61,293 bases of DNA, taken from positions 1 to 61,293 of the forward strand of contig JAILHZ010000020.1 in assembly GCA_024695545.1 (NCBI GenBank). Reading direction: 5' to 3'. This document shows, in pieces, positions 16,923-25,132 of the stretch. Positions within the stretch are counted from its first letter, which is position 1. Each line of letters begins with the position of its first letter. The notes beneath the pieces were generated by a model that worked only from the letters and a program-made list of their open reading frames with translations, searched no databases and had not been told where the DNA came from. The position numbers and the translations under genes are program-made. This DNA is from Clostridiales bacterium (GTDB lineage: Bacteria; Bacillota_A; Clostridia; Saccharofermentanales; Saccharofermentanaceae).

Positions 16923-18151
16923 CAAAGTCTTTTTTCAGGGGATTAACTCTTCGCGCGGTCGTGTGTGTGGTACTGAGTATGACATTTCTTCTTTCCTGCC
17001 TGTGGTATAACCGCAGGGTAAACCGTTCGCGTGAGCAGGAAGAATACCGTGAAGAATACGGTTCGCTCCTTCTGGGGACCGAGTACCGCGCGCTGAAAAC
17101 AGATGTGCTGAAGAATCATAAAGACGTCAAAGCAGTTTACAGTGCCTACGATGAGGCGGGACGTCTTCTGGGATATATCGTTGATGTCGAGACACAGACT
17201 GCATCAGGAATGGTTCACTCGCAGATCAGTATCAGCGATAGTGGTGAGAACCTTCTTAATATCCGTGTTGTTGAAGAGGATGAGGACGGCCCGCGTTACA
17301 GCGAGGATGAGATGGCGCTTCTCCGTGAACAGCTCACAGGCGCACGTATTCCGGTAGCTATCCGGCAGGATCTTCCGGTAGATGTTCCGTATCAGGTTGA
17401 TTATGATCCGCTTCTCGGACTTCATGATGGTGTGTTCTACTATCAGAGTGATAAGGTGTCCAAGGACGGATATATCGATTATTGCGAGATCGAGGTCCGG
17501 GGTGGACGTATCGTGAGTGTGACCTGGGATGCCGAGAACGAAGTGACCCATAAAACACGTTCAGAAGACTCGATCAGTGGGGACTATAAGGTCAGCGGCA
17601 ACATCTGGGCGGAGCAGGCGTACCGTCTTCAGAATCATCTGGTCCTGGTGCAGGATCCTGTAAAACTTGCGATGAAGTCGGATGGAAAGACGGAGATCAT
17701 CGACGGTGTGACCATCGATATCTCCATGTTCGTTAAACTTGTAAATATCTGCATCGATTATTCCAGATCTTCTTATACCAAGGATATGTTTATCCGTGAT
17801 CGTGCTTCGGATAAGAAAGACGATGATACGAAGGGCAGTGATACAAAAGAACCGGAAGCGACTACACAGGCACCTTCTCCCGATACTACCCAGCCGGCGG
17901 CATACGATGAAGTGCCGACGGTTTCTCCTACAAAAGCACCTTCCCAGGTCGATGTTATCGGCGGGGAAGACGGTGTGGTATCCGGCGACGGTACGAATGT
18001 CCTTTCGGATAGTGTCGATGGCATTCCGATGAGTGAGATCCGTACATATATCGAGGGTCTTCCCGATGACAGAAGCAGAAGTGCAGCACTTCTGACTACA
18101 GTCAATCAGGCATATAAGTTTATCCGAGAATACTTGAACTGGGTGGGTTGA
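16919..18151 (+). CDS. rnfG: RnfG-like protein, enlarged and lacking FMN-acceptor residues
   Basis: A 410-residue protein, about twice the usual RnfG length. One N-terminal membrane helix (about 8-30) is followed by an extracytoplasmic region. Residues 73-150 resemble the first half of the RnfG FMN-binding domain. Residues 183-280 look like an additional FMN_bind-type module (GYIDYCEIEVRGGRIVSVTWD, WAEQAYRL). A Thr/Pro/Asp-rich linker (298-345) and a C-terminal helix (NQAYKFIREYL) that resembles the RnfG C-terminus follow. The SGATxT/S motif that binds FMN is degenerate in both modules: DGVTID at 262-267 and PDDRSR at 382-387. It probably cannot carry covalent FMN. ATG 16919 overlaps the rnfD stop. 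Confidence 0.75.
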   Translation: MTKSFFRGLTLRAVVCVVLSMTFLLSCLWYNRRVNRSREQEEYREEYGSLLLGTEYRALKTDVLKNHKDVKAVYSAYDEAGRLLGYIVDVETQTASGMVHSQISISDSGENLLNIRVVEEDEDGPRYSEDEMALLREQLTGARIPVAIRQDLPVDVPYQVDYDPLLGLHDGVFYYQSDKVSKDGYIDYCEIEVRGGRIVSVTWDAENEVTHKTRSEDSISGDYKVSGNIWAEQAYRLQNHLVLVQDPVKLAMKSDGKTEIIDGVTIDISMFVKLVNICIDYSRSSYTKDMFIRDRASDKKDDDTKGSDTKEPEATTQAPSPDTTQPAAYDEVPTVSPTKAPSQVDVIGGEDGVVSGDGTNVLSDSVDGIPMSEIRTYIEGLPDDRSRSAALLTTVNQAYKFIREYLNWVG

Positions 18152-18152
18152 T

Positions 18153-19283
18153 ATGGACGCGACGAAGAGCATTACACTAAAACAATACCGTATCCTCCTT
18201 TCCTTCGCACTGTTGCTGATCTTTACGACTTCGACAGTGCCGGTGTTCTGCAGCGCATTTGTCCAAATCGTGCTGTTCTGCCTGATCAATCACGTCGTGT
18301 TCTCCCATGTTTCGAACAGGCGTATCGCGTGGGGGATCTTCCTTTCGCTCGCGGCTCTGATCGGAGAGGGAGTTTTTCTTCTGACTCCGTATCTGCCACA
18401 GTGCTTTTCCAGCGACGTATTCTACCTTCTTCCGGCATCTACGTTCCTGTTCCTCTGTATGCCGATGTTCGATTACTATAAAGAGGACAGACATCTCTCG
18501 CTCAAGGAGATGGGCAGCGGCTTTTCCTTCTATGTTTTCGCGGGATTCTTTATTTCAACGGTCCGCGAACTCTTTGGAAATACTAAGTTTTTCGGCATCG
18601 ATGTCCCGGTCCTTTCCCGGTGGAAGATCCGCTTCTTCGGACATACCGCAGGTTCGGCCATGCTGGTCCTGGGGATCCTGATATTTTTCTGCTGGTGGAA
18701 GAATCTTGATGAAGAAGATGAGGACTATGTTTTAGATACATCGGAGAGACGGTCGAAGATCTATCAGCCTCTCTCAGCAGGAACGGCGAAGAGATTCATC
18801 GTCCTTAGTCTCTGCATTCTTCTTTATGACCTGCTGTTCAGTGTCTTCGGCATTCTTGCGATCTATTATGCGCCGGAGTACATTCTGATGCCTGCGCATA
18901 TCGTAATTATGTCATCGGTATTGGCGATCATCCTTCTGACGCTACTGATCAAGGGGTTCCGTCTTTCCGAGACGGTAGATACATACTTCTTCGTACCGCT
19001 CCTGAGCGTGATCACCACATCGATTCCGCTGATATTCTTCTCCGGGTATCTGGACACACATTTCAAAGAGTTTTCTCTTTCCGGAATTGCATGGTGGGTG
19101 GCGCTTATGGTAGGCGTGTGGATCTTTACTACGATTGTTATTGCATATACCAGATCGATTCACGGGAGACTTCTTTTCGGAAGACAGCCGAAGTATTTCG
19201 AGGGCGTTCCGCTTATCGTATTACATGTACTTCTGGCCATGATCGTATTTACGCCGTGGACGCAGATCCTGGCAAAACTGTGA
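18153..19283 (+). CDS. Fused RnfE-RnfA-like membrane protein without cluster cysteines
   Basis: A 376-residue membrane protein, about the combined length of RnfE and RnfA. Residues 1-185 resemble RnfE, notably GSGFSFYVFAGFF and STVRELFGNTKFFGI (121-149). An acidic linker, DEEDEDYVLD (186-195), follows. Residues 210-376 resemble RnfA, notably FVPLLSVITTS (280-290) and PKYFEGVPLIVLHVLLA (346-362). In canonical RnfA/RnfE, cysteines in LGICP and TTNCA-type motifs bind a membrane 2Fe-2S cluster; here those sites read LSFAL, FGILA and TTSIP. It starts two bases after the rnfG stop with a weak ribosome binding site, so it is probably coupled. The homology call rests on motif matching by eye. Confidence 0.68.
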   Translation: MDATKSITLKQYRILLSFALLLIFTTSTVPVFCSAFVQIVLFCLINHVVFSHVSNRRIAWGIFLSLAALIGEGVFLLTPYLPQCFSSDVFYLLPASTFLFLCMPMFDYYKEDRHLSLKEMGSGFSFYVFAGFFISTVRELFGNTKFFGIDVPVLSRWKIRFFGHTAGSAMLVLGILIFFCWWKNLDEEDEDYVLDTSERRSKIYQPLSAGTAKRFIVLSLCILLYDLLFSVFGILAIYYAPEYILMPAHIVIMSSVLAIILLTLLIKGFRLSETVDTYFFVPLLSVITTSIPLIFFSGYLDTHFKEFSLSGIAWWVALMVGVWIFTTIVIAYTRSIHGRLLFGRQPKYFEGVPLIVLHVLLAMIVFTPWTQILAKL

Positions 19284-19300
19284 TTGGAGGATGACAGAGA

Positions 19301-20509
19301 ATGCAGGTAGTTATTACATGCCTTTTCGGACTGGAACATTACTGTGTGGAGGACCTCGAGAAGATCGGCTACGGACGTGAGGAGATGACCGTCTCCGACG
19401 GGCAGATCCTTGTGGATACGACTCCTTCCAGTATGGCATCTGATGTTGCACGTATCTGTATCTGGATGAGACGAGGCGAGCGCGTGCTCCTTTCCGTTCA
19501 TTCTTTTCCGGCGGAAACTTTTGAAGAATTCTTCGACGGGTTTGCCGCGATGCACTGGGAACAGTGGATCCCGAAGAACTGGGCATTCCATGTGAACGGT
19601 TACTCACGTGATTCGAAACTGTTCGGTATTCCCGCATGCCAGTCACTGGCGAAGAAGGCTATTGTAAAATCACTTCAGTCTTCGAGACATCTCTCGGAAG
19701 GTATGCGTATCGAAGAAGATGAGAAACTCGGCACATGCAAGATCGTGTTCGGCATCGTCAAGGATCAGGTGCGTGTCATGATCGATGTGACCGGTGCAGG
19801 ACTGCATAAGCGCGGTTACCGTCCTCTGATGCACGATGCCCCGATCAAGGAGACACTGGCAGCAGGTATGGTCAGTGCCGCACAGTACCGTTTCTTCGGA
19901 GAAGAAGCCCTCGTTGATCCTTTCTGCGGATCCGGAACGATCGTGATCGAAGCCGCCATGATGGCGCTCAACATTGCGCCGGGCCTGACCCGCCCGTTCC
20001 TCGGGGATAAACTTCCGTATATCGGTCCTAATGCTTTTGAAAAGGCGAAGAAAGAAGCCCGCGATATGCAGGACCTCTCACCTATGGATGATATCTATTT
20101 CTACGGGTCGGATATCGATCCGAAAGCTGTCGCTACTGCGCAGAGAAATGCCAAAGCGGCAGGTGTTTCGGATTTTGTACGCTTCCGTGTCAGTGACTAC
20201 CGCGAGATGACTCCCCGCGAGCTTTACAACTGGACACATCTTGAGCGCCAGCTCATACTCTGTAATCCCCCGTACGGCGGCCGTCTGCTGACGCCGGAGA
20301 AAGCAAAAGAGATCTACACCGGTATTGCCCGGACGTATCTGGATCCGAAGGGATATTGCAGGAAGGGCATCCGTCTTTCTGTCATCACTCCGGATGATTC
20401 TTTCGAAAATGCCGTCGTTCGAAAAGCAGATAAAAGAAGAAAACTGTATAACGGTTCTATTCGCTGCCAATTAACAAACTACTATCGTCTTCCGCCGAGA
20501 GAAGAATAA
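19301..20509 (+). CDS. THUMP-domain class I RNA methyltransferase
   Basis: A 402-residue SAM-dependent methyltransferase of the RlmL/YpsC group. The N-terminal 160 residues form a ferredoxin-like plus THUMP RNA-binding region. The C-terminal part is a Rossmann methyltransferase with DPFCGSGTIVIEAA as SAM motif and the catalytic NPPYGGRL, typical of N2-guanine methyltransferases. Bacterial relatives modify 23S rRNA (m2G2445 in RlmL). ATG 19301 follows GGAGG. It trails the Rnf-like operon by 17 bases, probably as the last gene of that transcript, and a terminator follows. Confidence 0.88.
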   Translation: MQVVITCLFGLEHYCVEDLEKIGYGREEMTVSDGQILVDTTPSSMASDVARICIWMRRGERVLLSVHSFPAETFEEFFDGFAAMHWEQWIPKNWAFHVNGYSRDSKLFGIPACQSLAKKAIVKSLQSSRHLSEGMRIEEDEKLGTCKIVFGIVKDQVRVMIDVTGAGLHKRGYRPLMHDAPIKETLAAGMVSAAQYRFFGEEALVDPFCGSGTIVIEAAMMALNIAPGLTRPFLGDKLPYIGPNAFEKAKKEARDMQDLSPMDDIYFYGSDIDPKAVATAQRNAKAAGVSDFVRFRVSDYREMTPRELYNWTHLERQLILCNPPYGGRLLTPEKAKEIYTGIARTYLDPKGYCRKGIRLSVITPDDSFENAVVRKADKRRKLYNGSIRCQLTNYYRLPPREE

Positions 20510-20572
20510 GGGACGAAAGTCCATGGCTCGCGGACACCTAAATTGTCAAATGTGAAAAAAGAACGTCTCGAA

Positions 20573-20595
20573 AGCCCTTGTAATAAGGGCTTTTT
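20573..20595 (+). terminator. Terminator after the RNA methyltransferase gene
   Basis: AGCCCTT (20573-20579) and AAGGGCT (20585-20591) form a stem with a GTAAT loop, followed by a T run at 20591-20595. A small GNRA-type hairpin, GGAC-GAAA-GTCC, lies just after the stop codon at 20511-20522. Confidence 0.8.
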
Positions 20596-20678
20596 CATAC
20601 CATGAAAACTTTCTGCGTTTTTCCAAAAAACCCTTGACAAAAAATACACCGCCGAAAAATCAGCGTTTGAAGCAGGTG

Positions 20679-20733
20679 TTTTCCGCAAATCCTTGTCTTT
20701 GAGTTATCCACAGACTTTTCCACATTATCCACA
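20679..20733 (+). other. Cluster of DnaA boxes in the proA upstream region
   Basis: Two perfect DnaA boxes TTATCCACA lie at 20704-20712 and 20725-20733. A TTTTCCACA variant abuts the second at 20716-20724. A weaker TTTTCCGCA is at 20679-20687 and TTTTCCACC is on the opposite strand at 20762-20770. The flanks are A/T-rich, including a T6 run at 20736-20741. No dnaA, dnaN or rpmH lies nearby. This could be a DnaA-titrating or DnaA-responsive site, or part of a replication origin; I cannot decide which. Confidence 0.6.
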
Positions 20734-20877
20734 GGTTTTTTGTTTATGAGTCGAAAAGAACGGTGGAAAACTTTGGCACTCGAAGCTTTTTTATCTGGCT
20801 TCATTTGCTTTCGTTTTGTGATGAAATGAAAGAACAAAAAACCCTGAAGTTTTCCGCTCATAAGGGGCGTTATCTGA

Positions 20878-20883
20878 TATAAT
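20878..20883 (+). promoter_or_regulatory. TATAAT -10 box upstream of proA
   Basis: A perfect TATAAT lies 40 bases before the proA ATG. No good -35 box is at 16-18 bp, so activity may depend on a regulator or on the DnaA-box region upstream. Confidence 0.45.
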
Positions 20884-20923
20884 ATAGAGAAATGATTATT
20901 TGGATATTTAGGAAGTATTTGGT

Positions 20924-22204
20924 ATGACTGATTTCGAAACACGCGCAATGGAAGCTAAACAGGCCTCTTTCGCAATGGCAGTCCTGCCGACGGAAGTGAA
21001 GAACAGAGCACTTCTGGCGGTGGCGGATGCACTTACTGCGAATAAAGAGGCGATCTTTGCTGCCAATGAGGCAGATCTTAAGAGTGCGAAGGAAACAGAT
21101 CTCCCGATGCCGCTTCAGAAGAGACTCGTATTTGACGAGCATAAACTGAGCGATGTTGTCGCGGGATTGAAGAGTCTTACAGATCTTCCGGATCCGGTCG
21201 GCCGTGAACTGATGAAGACCGAGCTCGATGATGATCTCGTACTGACACGTGTTTCCTGCCCGATCGGTGTGCTCGGCATTATCTTTGAATCCCGTCCGGA
21301 CGCGCTGGTGCAGATCGCATCTCTGGCGCTTAAGTCCGGCAATGCCTGCTGCCTTAAAGGCGGAAGTGAAGCATCGAACAGTAACCGCGCTCTTTTCAAC
21401 GTGATCGAGAAGGCTTCCGTAGAAGCGGGACTTCCGAAGGGCTGGATCGTTCTTATGGAGACGAGAAATGATGTTTCCGAGATGCTCCTTCTGGACCAGT
21501 ATATTGACCTGATCATCCCGAGAGGATCCAACTCTTTCGTACAGTACATCATGCAGCACAGTTCGATCCCGGTCATGGGTCACGCGGATGGTGTCTGCCA
21601 TCTTTATATCCACGAGAAGGCGGATCCGGATATGGCGCTGAAGATCGCCGTCGACAGTAAGACACAGTATGTGGCTGTCTGCAATGCCTGCGAGACGATC
21701 ATGGTAGATGAATCTATCGCTGAGTCTTTCCTGCCGGTTCTGGCAAAAGCACTTGGTGAGAAGAATGTAGAGCTTCACGGATGTGAGAAGACGAAGGCGA
21801 TCCTGCCGGATGTTCTCCCTGTAGAAGAATGGCATCACGAATATCTCGACTACAAGGTCTCCCTCAAGGTCGTATCCGGTCTTAAGGAAGCGGTAGCGCA
21901 TATCAATAAGTACGGTTCCGGACATACGGATTCGATCGTTACTTCAGATGCTGAAGTGGCCGAGGAGTTCATGAACAGTGTCGCTTCCGGTAATGCTTTC
22001 TGGAACTGCAGTACCCGTTTCTCGGATGGCTTCCGCTACGGATTCGGCGCTGAGGTCGGTATCAGCACCAGTAAGCTTCATGCAAGAGGCCCGGTCGGTC
22101 TGGACGGTCTTGTCACCTACAAGTACAAGATCAGAGGAAACGGAAATATCGTTGCGGACTATGCCAGCGGCGAGCGCAAGTTTACACATAAGCATATTAA
22201 ATGA
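20924..22204 (+). CDS. proA: Glutamate-5-semialdehyde dehydrogenase (gamma-glutamyl phosphate reductase)
   Basis: A 426-residue ProA, an NADPH-dependent enzyme of proline synthesis. It has ESRPDA near the start of the coenzyme domain, KGGSEASNSN, IPRGSN and the catalytic cysteine segment VCNACETIMVD. The length is standard. AGGAAG precedes ATG 20924. The usual partner proB (glutamate 5-kinase) is not beside it or elsewhere in this window. It heads the run proA-rpiB-upp-atp, whose genes are 17-21 bases apart. Confidence 0.95.
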   Translation: MTDFETRAMEAKQASFAMAVLPTEVKNRALLAVADALTANKEAIFAANEADLKSAKETDLPMPLQKRLVFDEHKLSDVVAGLKSLTDLPDPVGRELMKTELDDDLVLTRVSCPIGVLGIIFESRPDALVQIASLALKSGNACCLKGGSEASNSNRALFNVIEKASVEAGLPKGWIVLMETRNDVSEMLLLDQYIDLIIPRGSNSFVQYIMQHSSIPVMGHADGVCHLYIHEKADPDMALKIAVDSKTQYVAVCNACETIMVDESIAESFLPVLAKALGEKNVELHGCEKTKAILPDVLPVEEWHHEYLDYKVSLKVVSGLKEAVAHINKYGSGHTDSIVTSDAEVAEEFMNSVASGNAFWNCSTRFSDGFRYGFGAEVGISTSKLHARGPVGLDGLVTYKYKIRGNGNIVADYASGERKFTHKHIK

Positions 22205-22221
22205 AAAGGGGTTAATATAAG

Positions 22222-22674
22222 ATGGTTGTTTCAATTGCTTCTGATCACGCAGGCTACGGTCTTCGCAAGATCGTTGTCGAGCACCTGGGTAAGCTGGGTC
22301 ACACAGTAGTAGAGGGCGGCGCAACCGCCGGTGATGTTCCGTACAGCTATGTGCTGGCCGGGCAGAAGGTCGCTAAGGATATCCTGGAGGGTAAGGCCGA
22401 GCGCGGTATCGTGATCTGCGGCACCGGTATCGGTATCTCGATGGTGGCCAATAAGTTCCCCGGCATCCGCTGCGCACTCTGCACGAATGAATATATGGCG
22501 AGAATGTCCCGTCAGCACAATGACGCCAATGTCCTTTCGATGGGCGCGCGTGTTGTGGGAAGTTCCCTGGCACTCAGTATTGTAGACGCGTACATGACAG
22601 AGCCTTTTGACGGCGGACGTCACCAGACCCGCGTAAATGATATGAAGGAACAAGAGAAAGAGCTTTTTAAATAA
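22222..22674 (+). CDS. rpiB: Ribose-5-phosphate isomerase B
   Basis: A 150-residue RpiB/LacAB-family sugar-phosphate isomerase that interconverts ribose 5-phosphate and ribulose 5-phosphate. It has SDHAGYGLR at the N-terminus, the active-site ICGTGIGISMVANK, and NVLSMGARV. It precedes upp; together they connect pentose phosphate, PRPP and uracil salvage. The same rpiB-upp order upstream of atp genes is seen in some Bacillota (established knowledge, recalled). Confidence 0.93.
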   Translation: MVVSIASDHAGYGLRKIVVEHLGKLGHTVVEGGATAGDVPYSYVLAGQKVAKDILEGKAERGIVICGTGIGISMVANKFPGIRCALCTNEYMARMSRQHNDANVLSMGARVVGSSLALSIVDAYMTEPFDGGRHQTRVNDMKEQEKELFK

Positions 22675-22695
22675 TTTATTTCGGGAGGAATACCT

Positions 22696-23325
22696 ATGGC
22701 ACAGTTTTTCTTATTTGATCACCCTTTGATCCAGCACAAGATCTCTATGCTTCGTGACAAGAATACTTCTACAAAGGAATTCCGTGAACTGGTTCACGAG
22801 ATCTCCATGCTTATGGCATATGAAGTAACACGCGATCTTCCGCTGACCGACAAGGAGATCGAGACTCCTGTTGCGAAGACGACGGCAAAAGTACTCGCCG
22901 GAAAGAAAGTCGCACTCGTTCCGATCCTGCGTGCAGGCCTCGGCATGGTCGACGGCATGCTCTCGATTATCCCGAGCGCAAAAGTCGGACATATTGGTCT
23001 TTACCGTGATCCGAATACTCTGAAGCCTGTAGAGTATTATTGCAAACTCCCGGAGGATATCGTGGATCGTGAAGTCATTGTTCTCGATCCGATGCTGGCG
23101 ACAGGCGGATCCTCCTCTGCGGCGATCCAGTTCCTGAAGGACCGCGGCATCAAGCACATCAAGTTCGTCTGCCTGATCTCTGCTCCGGAAGGAATCGAGA
23201 GACTCCAGAATGATCATCCGGATGTTCCGGTCTTCTGCGCAGCTAAAGACGAGAGACTGAATGATCACGCATACATCATCCCGGGTCTGGGCGATGCAGG
23301 TGACCGACTCTTCGGAACCAACTAA
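22696..23325 (+). CDS. upp: Uracil phosphoribosyltransferase
   Basis: A 209-residue cytosolic enzyme making UMP from uracil and PRPP. The PRPP-binding motif [11 protein letters not shown] is present, as is [13 protein letters not shown]. The uracil-binding C-terminus includes [18 protein letters not shown]. Standard length. GGGAGG precedes ATG 22696. It directly precedes the ATP synthase genes. Confidence 0.95.
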   Translation: MAQFFLFDHPLIQHKISMLRDKNTSTKEFRELVHEISMLMAYEVTRDLPLTDKEIETPVAKTTAKVLAGKKVALVPILRAGLGMVDGMLSIIPSAKVGHIGLYRDPNTLKPVEYYCKLPEDIVDREVIVLDPMLATGGSSSAAIQFLKDRGIKHIKFVCLISAPEGIERLQNDHPDVPVFCAAKDERLNDHAYIIPGLGDAGDRLFGTN

Positions 23326-23345
23326 GGAGGCAATAAACAAAAGCC

Positions 23346-24209
23346 ATGATGGTAGTATTAGCCGCTTCCTGGTGGTCACAGTTCTGGGAAGCATTTGTAG
23401 AGGAACTCAAGGGTGTCTTCCATATCGGTAATATCGGAGAAGAGATCCGCGAAGCGATCCTTCAGTGGCGGGGATATATTCCCGGCACCGGAGAGAGAGT
23501 TCCGCTGACGGACGCGATCATTGTCACATGGATCGCGATGTTCGTCGGTATTCTTCTCTTCTGCTGGATGGGTGGAAAGAAAGAACGTATCCCGTCCAAG
23601 AGACAGGCCGTTATGGAGTCCCTGATCAACGTCATGTTCGGGGTCTGCAAAGATTACGGACTGAATGAGCAGCAGTCGGAAAAGGTCATTCCGATGGTCG
23701 GAACGATCGGTATCTTCCTGATCTGCTGTAATACGATCTCGATTTTCCATATTCCGCCGCCGGCAAAGAATATCGCGTTCCCGTTTGCCATGGCGCTGTT
23801 CGCGATCGTATACGTCATTTTCATGTCGATCCGCTTCGTCGGTCTCGGTGGATTTGCCAGATCCTTTACGGACCCGAAGCCGTTCATGATCCCGTTTAAG
23901 ATCATCGACTTTTTTATCAAACCGATTTCTCTGGCGCTCCGTCTTTTCGGTAACGTATTCGGTGCGTTTATCCTGATGGAGTTCTTAGGTATTGTCTGTC
24001 CGATCATCGTTCCGGGTGCATTCAGCCTGTGGTTCGATCTGATGGATGGTATCCTTCAGGCGGTCGTATTCAGCTACCTGACTATTTCCTATATAGGTGA
24101 AGTGGTCGAGAGTGCTCATGCGACAAAAGAGAGAAAAGAAGAGAAGAAGAAACTGAAAGCAGAAAAAGAAGCTGCAAAGGCAAATTCCGAAGCCAAGAGC
24201 GCAGCATAA
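23346..24209 (+). CDS. atpB: ATP synthase F0 subunit a
   Basis: A 287-residue subunit a, forming the ion half-channels against the c ring. The essential arginine lies in SLALRLFGNVFGAF, and the last helices contain LMDGILQAVVFSYLTISYIGE. About five to six membrane helices are visible. After the last helix there is an unusual 30-residue cytoplasmic tail rich in Lys, Glu and Ala (HATKERKEEKKK and onward). The best ribosome binding site, AAGGAGG at 23324-23330, is 15 bases from ATG 23346, longer than normal; an upstream in-frame stop at 23334 rules out an earlier start. No atpI precedes it. Confidence 0.94.
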   Translation: MMVVLAASWWSQFWEAFVEELKGVFHIGNIGEEIREAILQWRGYIPGTGERVPLTDAIIVTWIAMFVGILLFCWMGGKKERIPSKRQAVMESLINVMFGVCKDYGLNEQQSEKVIPMVGTIGIFLICCNTISIFHIPPPAKNIAFPFAMALFAIVYVIFMSIRFVGLGGFARSFTDPKPFMIPFKIIDFFIKPISLALRLFGNVFGAFILMEFLGIVCPIIVPGAFSLWFDLMDGILQAVVFSYLTISYIGEVVESAHATKERKEEKKKLKAEKEAAKANSEAKSAA

Positions 24210-24231
24210 CAGATAACAGGAGGAAGAGAAG

Positions 24232-24498
24232 ATGTTAAGATTAGCTAGAGTTTTACTGGATGCAGCGATCGATGCGAAAGGACTTGCCGGACTGGGCGCA
24301 GGTCTTGCAATCGGTCTGGGTGCCCTGGGTACCACGCTTGGTATCGGTAATGCGGCCGGACGTGCACTTGAAGGTGCTTCAAGACAACCGGAAATGTACA
24401 GCAAGCTGCAGACGCTGCTTCTGATCTCTATCGTATTTATGGAGTCTGTTGCGATCTATTCGCTCGTTGTAAGTCTCCTTCTGATCTTTACGGTCTAA
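24232..24498 (+). CDS. atpE: ATP synthase F0 subunit c
   Basis: An 88-residue two-helix c subunit. The ion-binding carboxylate is Glu71 in FMESVAIYS, and the polar loop is RQPE (51-54). Aligned through RQPE to the sodium-translocating Ilyobacter c subunit (recalled), the sodium-ligating Gln32 position is Ile38 here, while Glu-Ser is retained. This suggests proton rather than sodium coupling; that is inference. GGAGG precedes the ATG. Confidence 0.94.
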   Translation: MLRLARVLLDAAIDAKGLAGLGAGLAIGLGALGTTLGIGNAAGRALEGASRQPEMYSKLQTLLLISIVFMESVAIYSLVVSLLLIFTV

Positions 24499-24517
24499 TG
24501 ATATCGAGGTGAAAGAC

Positions 24518-25132
24518 ATGGATTTTGCATTCAAGTTGCTCTCTTGTGCGAATATGCAGAAGTTAGCCGCGCCGATCGTCCGTCTGGCGGAGGATGCGGA
24601 GGAATCAAGTTCGCTTCTGTCTCCGGACCAGATGGCGCATTATCTGGTGACCGGTCTGGTTACGATCATCAATCTTCTGGTAGCGTTCCTTATTCTTAAG
24701 TTCGCTCTCTTCAAGCCTCTTATGAAGGTGATGAAGGCCAGAAAAGAAGCGGTCAGCAAAGAGATCTCCGGTGCGGAGGAAAAAGAGAAACAGGCGTCTG
24801 AGAAACTGGACGAAGCGACAAAGAAACTGGATGCTTCCCATGAGGAAGCAATGCAGATCATTGCCGACGCCAGAACGCAGGCGGAGAAACAGTCTGAGAC
24901 GATTATAGAAACAGCGAAGAAGGAAGCGCAGGAGATCCGCGACCGTGCGGAAGAAGACGCGAAGCGTTCCAAGAAGGCCATGATGGAAGAGATGAAGGAC
25001 GAGGTCGCAGATCTTGCCGTCTCGATCGCAGGCCGTATCCTGAGCAGTTCCGAGAAGGGGTTGGATGCTTCTGCCCTTCGTGAAAAAGCACTTGCAGAGC
25101 TTTCTTCGTCAGAGGTGAAGACCGGTGAATAA
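24518..25132 (+). CDS. atpF: ATP synthase F0 subunit b
   Basis: A 204-residue b subunit: an N-terminal lead of about 40 residues, one membrane helix (about 43-63, [22 protein letters not shown]), then a long charged coiled coil (about 70-190) forming the peripheral stalk. ATG 24518 is preferred over GTG 24509 because GAGGTG at 24506-24511 would overlap the GTG. In most operons atpH (delta) follows; here the next gene, overlapping by eight bases, is the delta-alpha fusion. The C-terminus shows no delta sequence, so this is not the b-delta fusion known from mycobacteria. Confidence 0.93.
   Translation: MDFAFKLLSCANMQKLAAPIVRLAEDAEESSSLLSPDQMAHYLVTGLVTIINLLVAFLILKFALFKPLMKVMKARKEAVSKEISGAEEKEKQASEKLDEATKKLDASHEEAMQIIADARTQAEKQSETIIETAKKEAQEIRDRAEEDAKRSKKAMMEEMKDEVADLAVSIAGRILSSSEKGLDASALREKALAELSSSEVKTGE

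Noticed and set aside
20634..20662. Promoter from TTGACA at 20634-20639
   Set aside because: No acceptable -10 box at 16-18 bp; the region just after a terminator is generally A/T-rich.
24232..24498. Sodium-type c ring because of Glu-Ser in helix 2
   Set aside because: The helix 1 Gln needed for sodium binding is Ile in the alignment; Glu-Ser alone is not enough.
24518..25132. b-delta fusion of the mycobacterial type
   Set aside because: The b protein is only 204 residues and has no delta-like sequence after the coiled coil; the delta part is on alpha instead.
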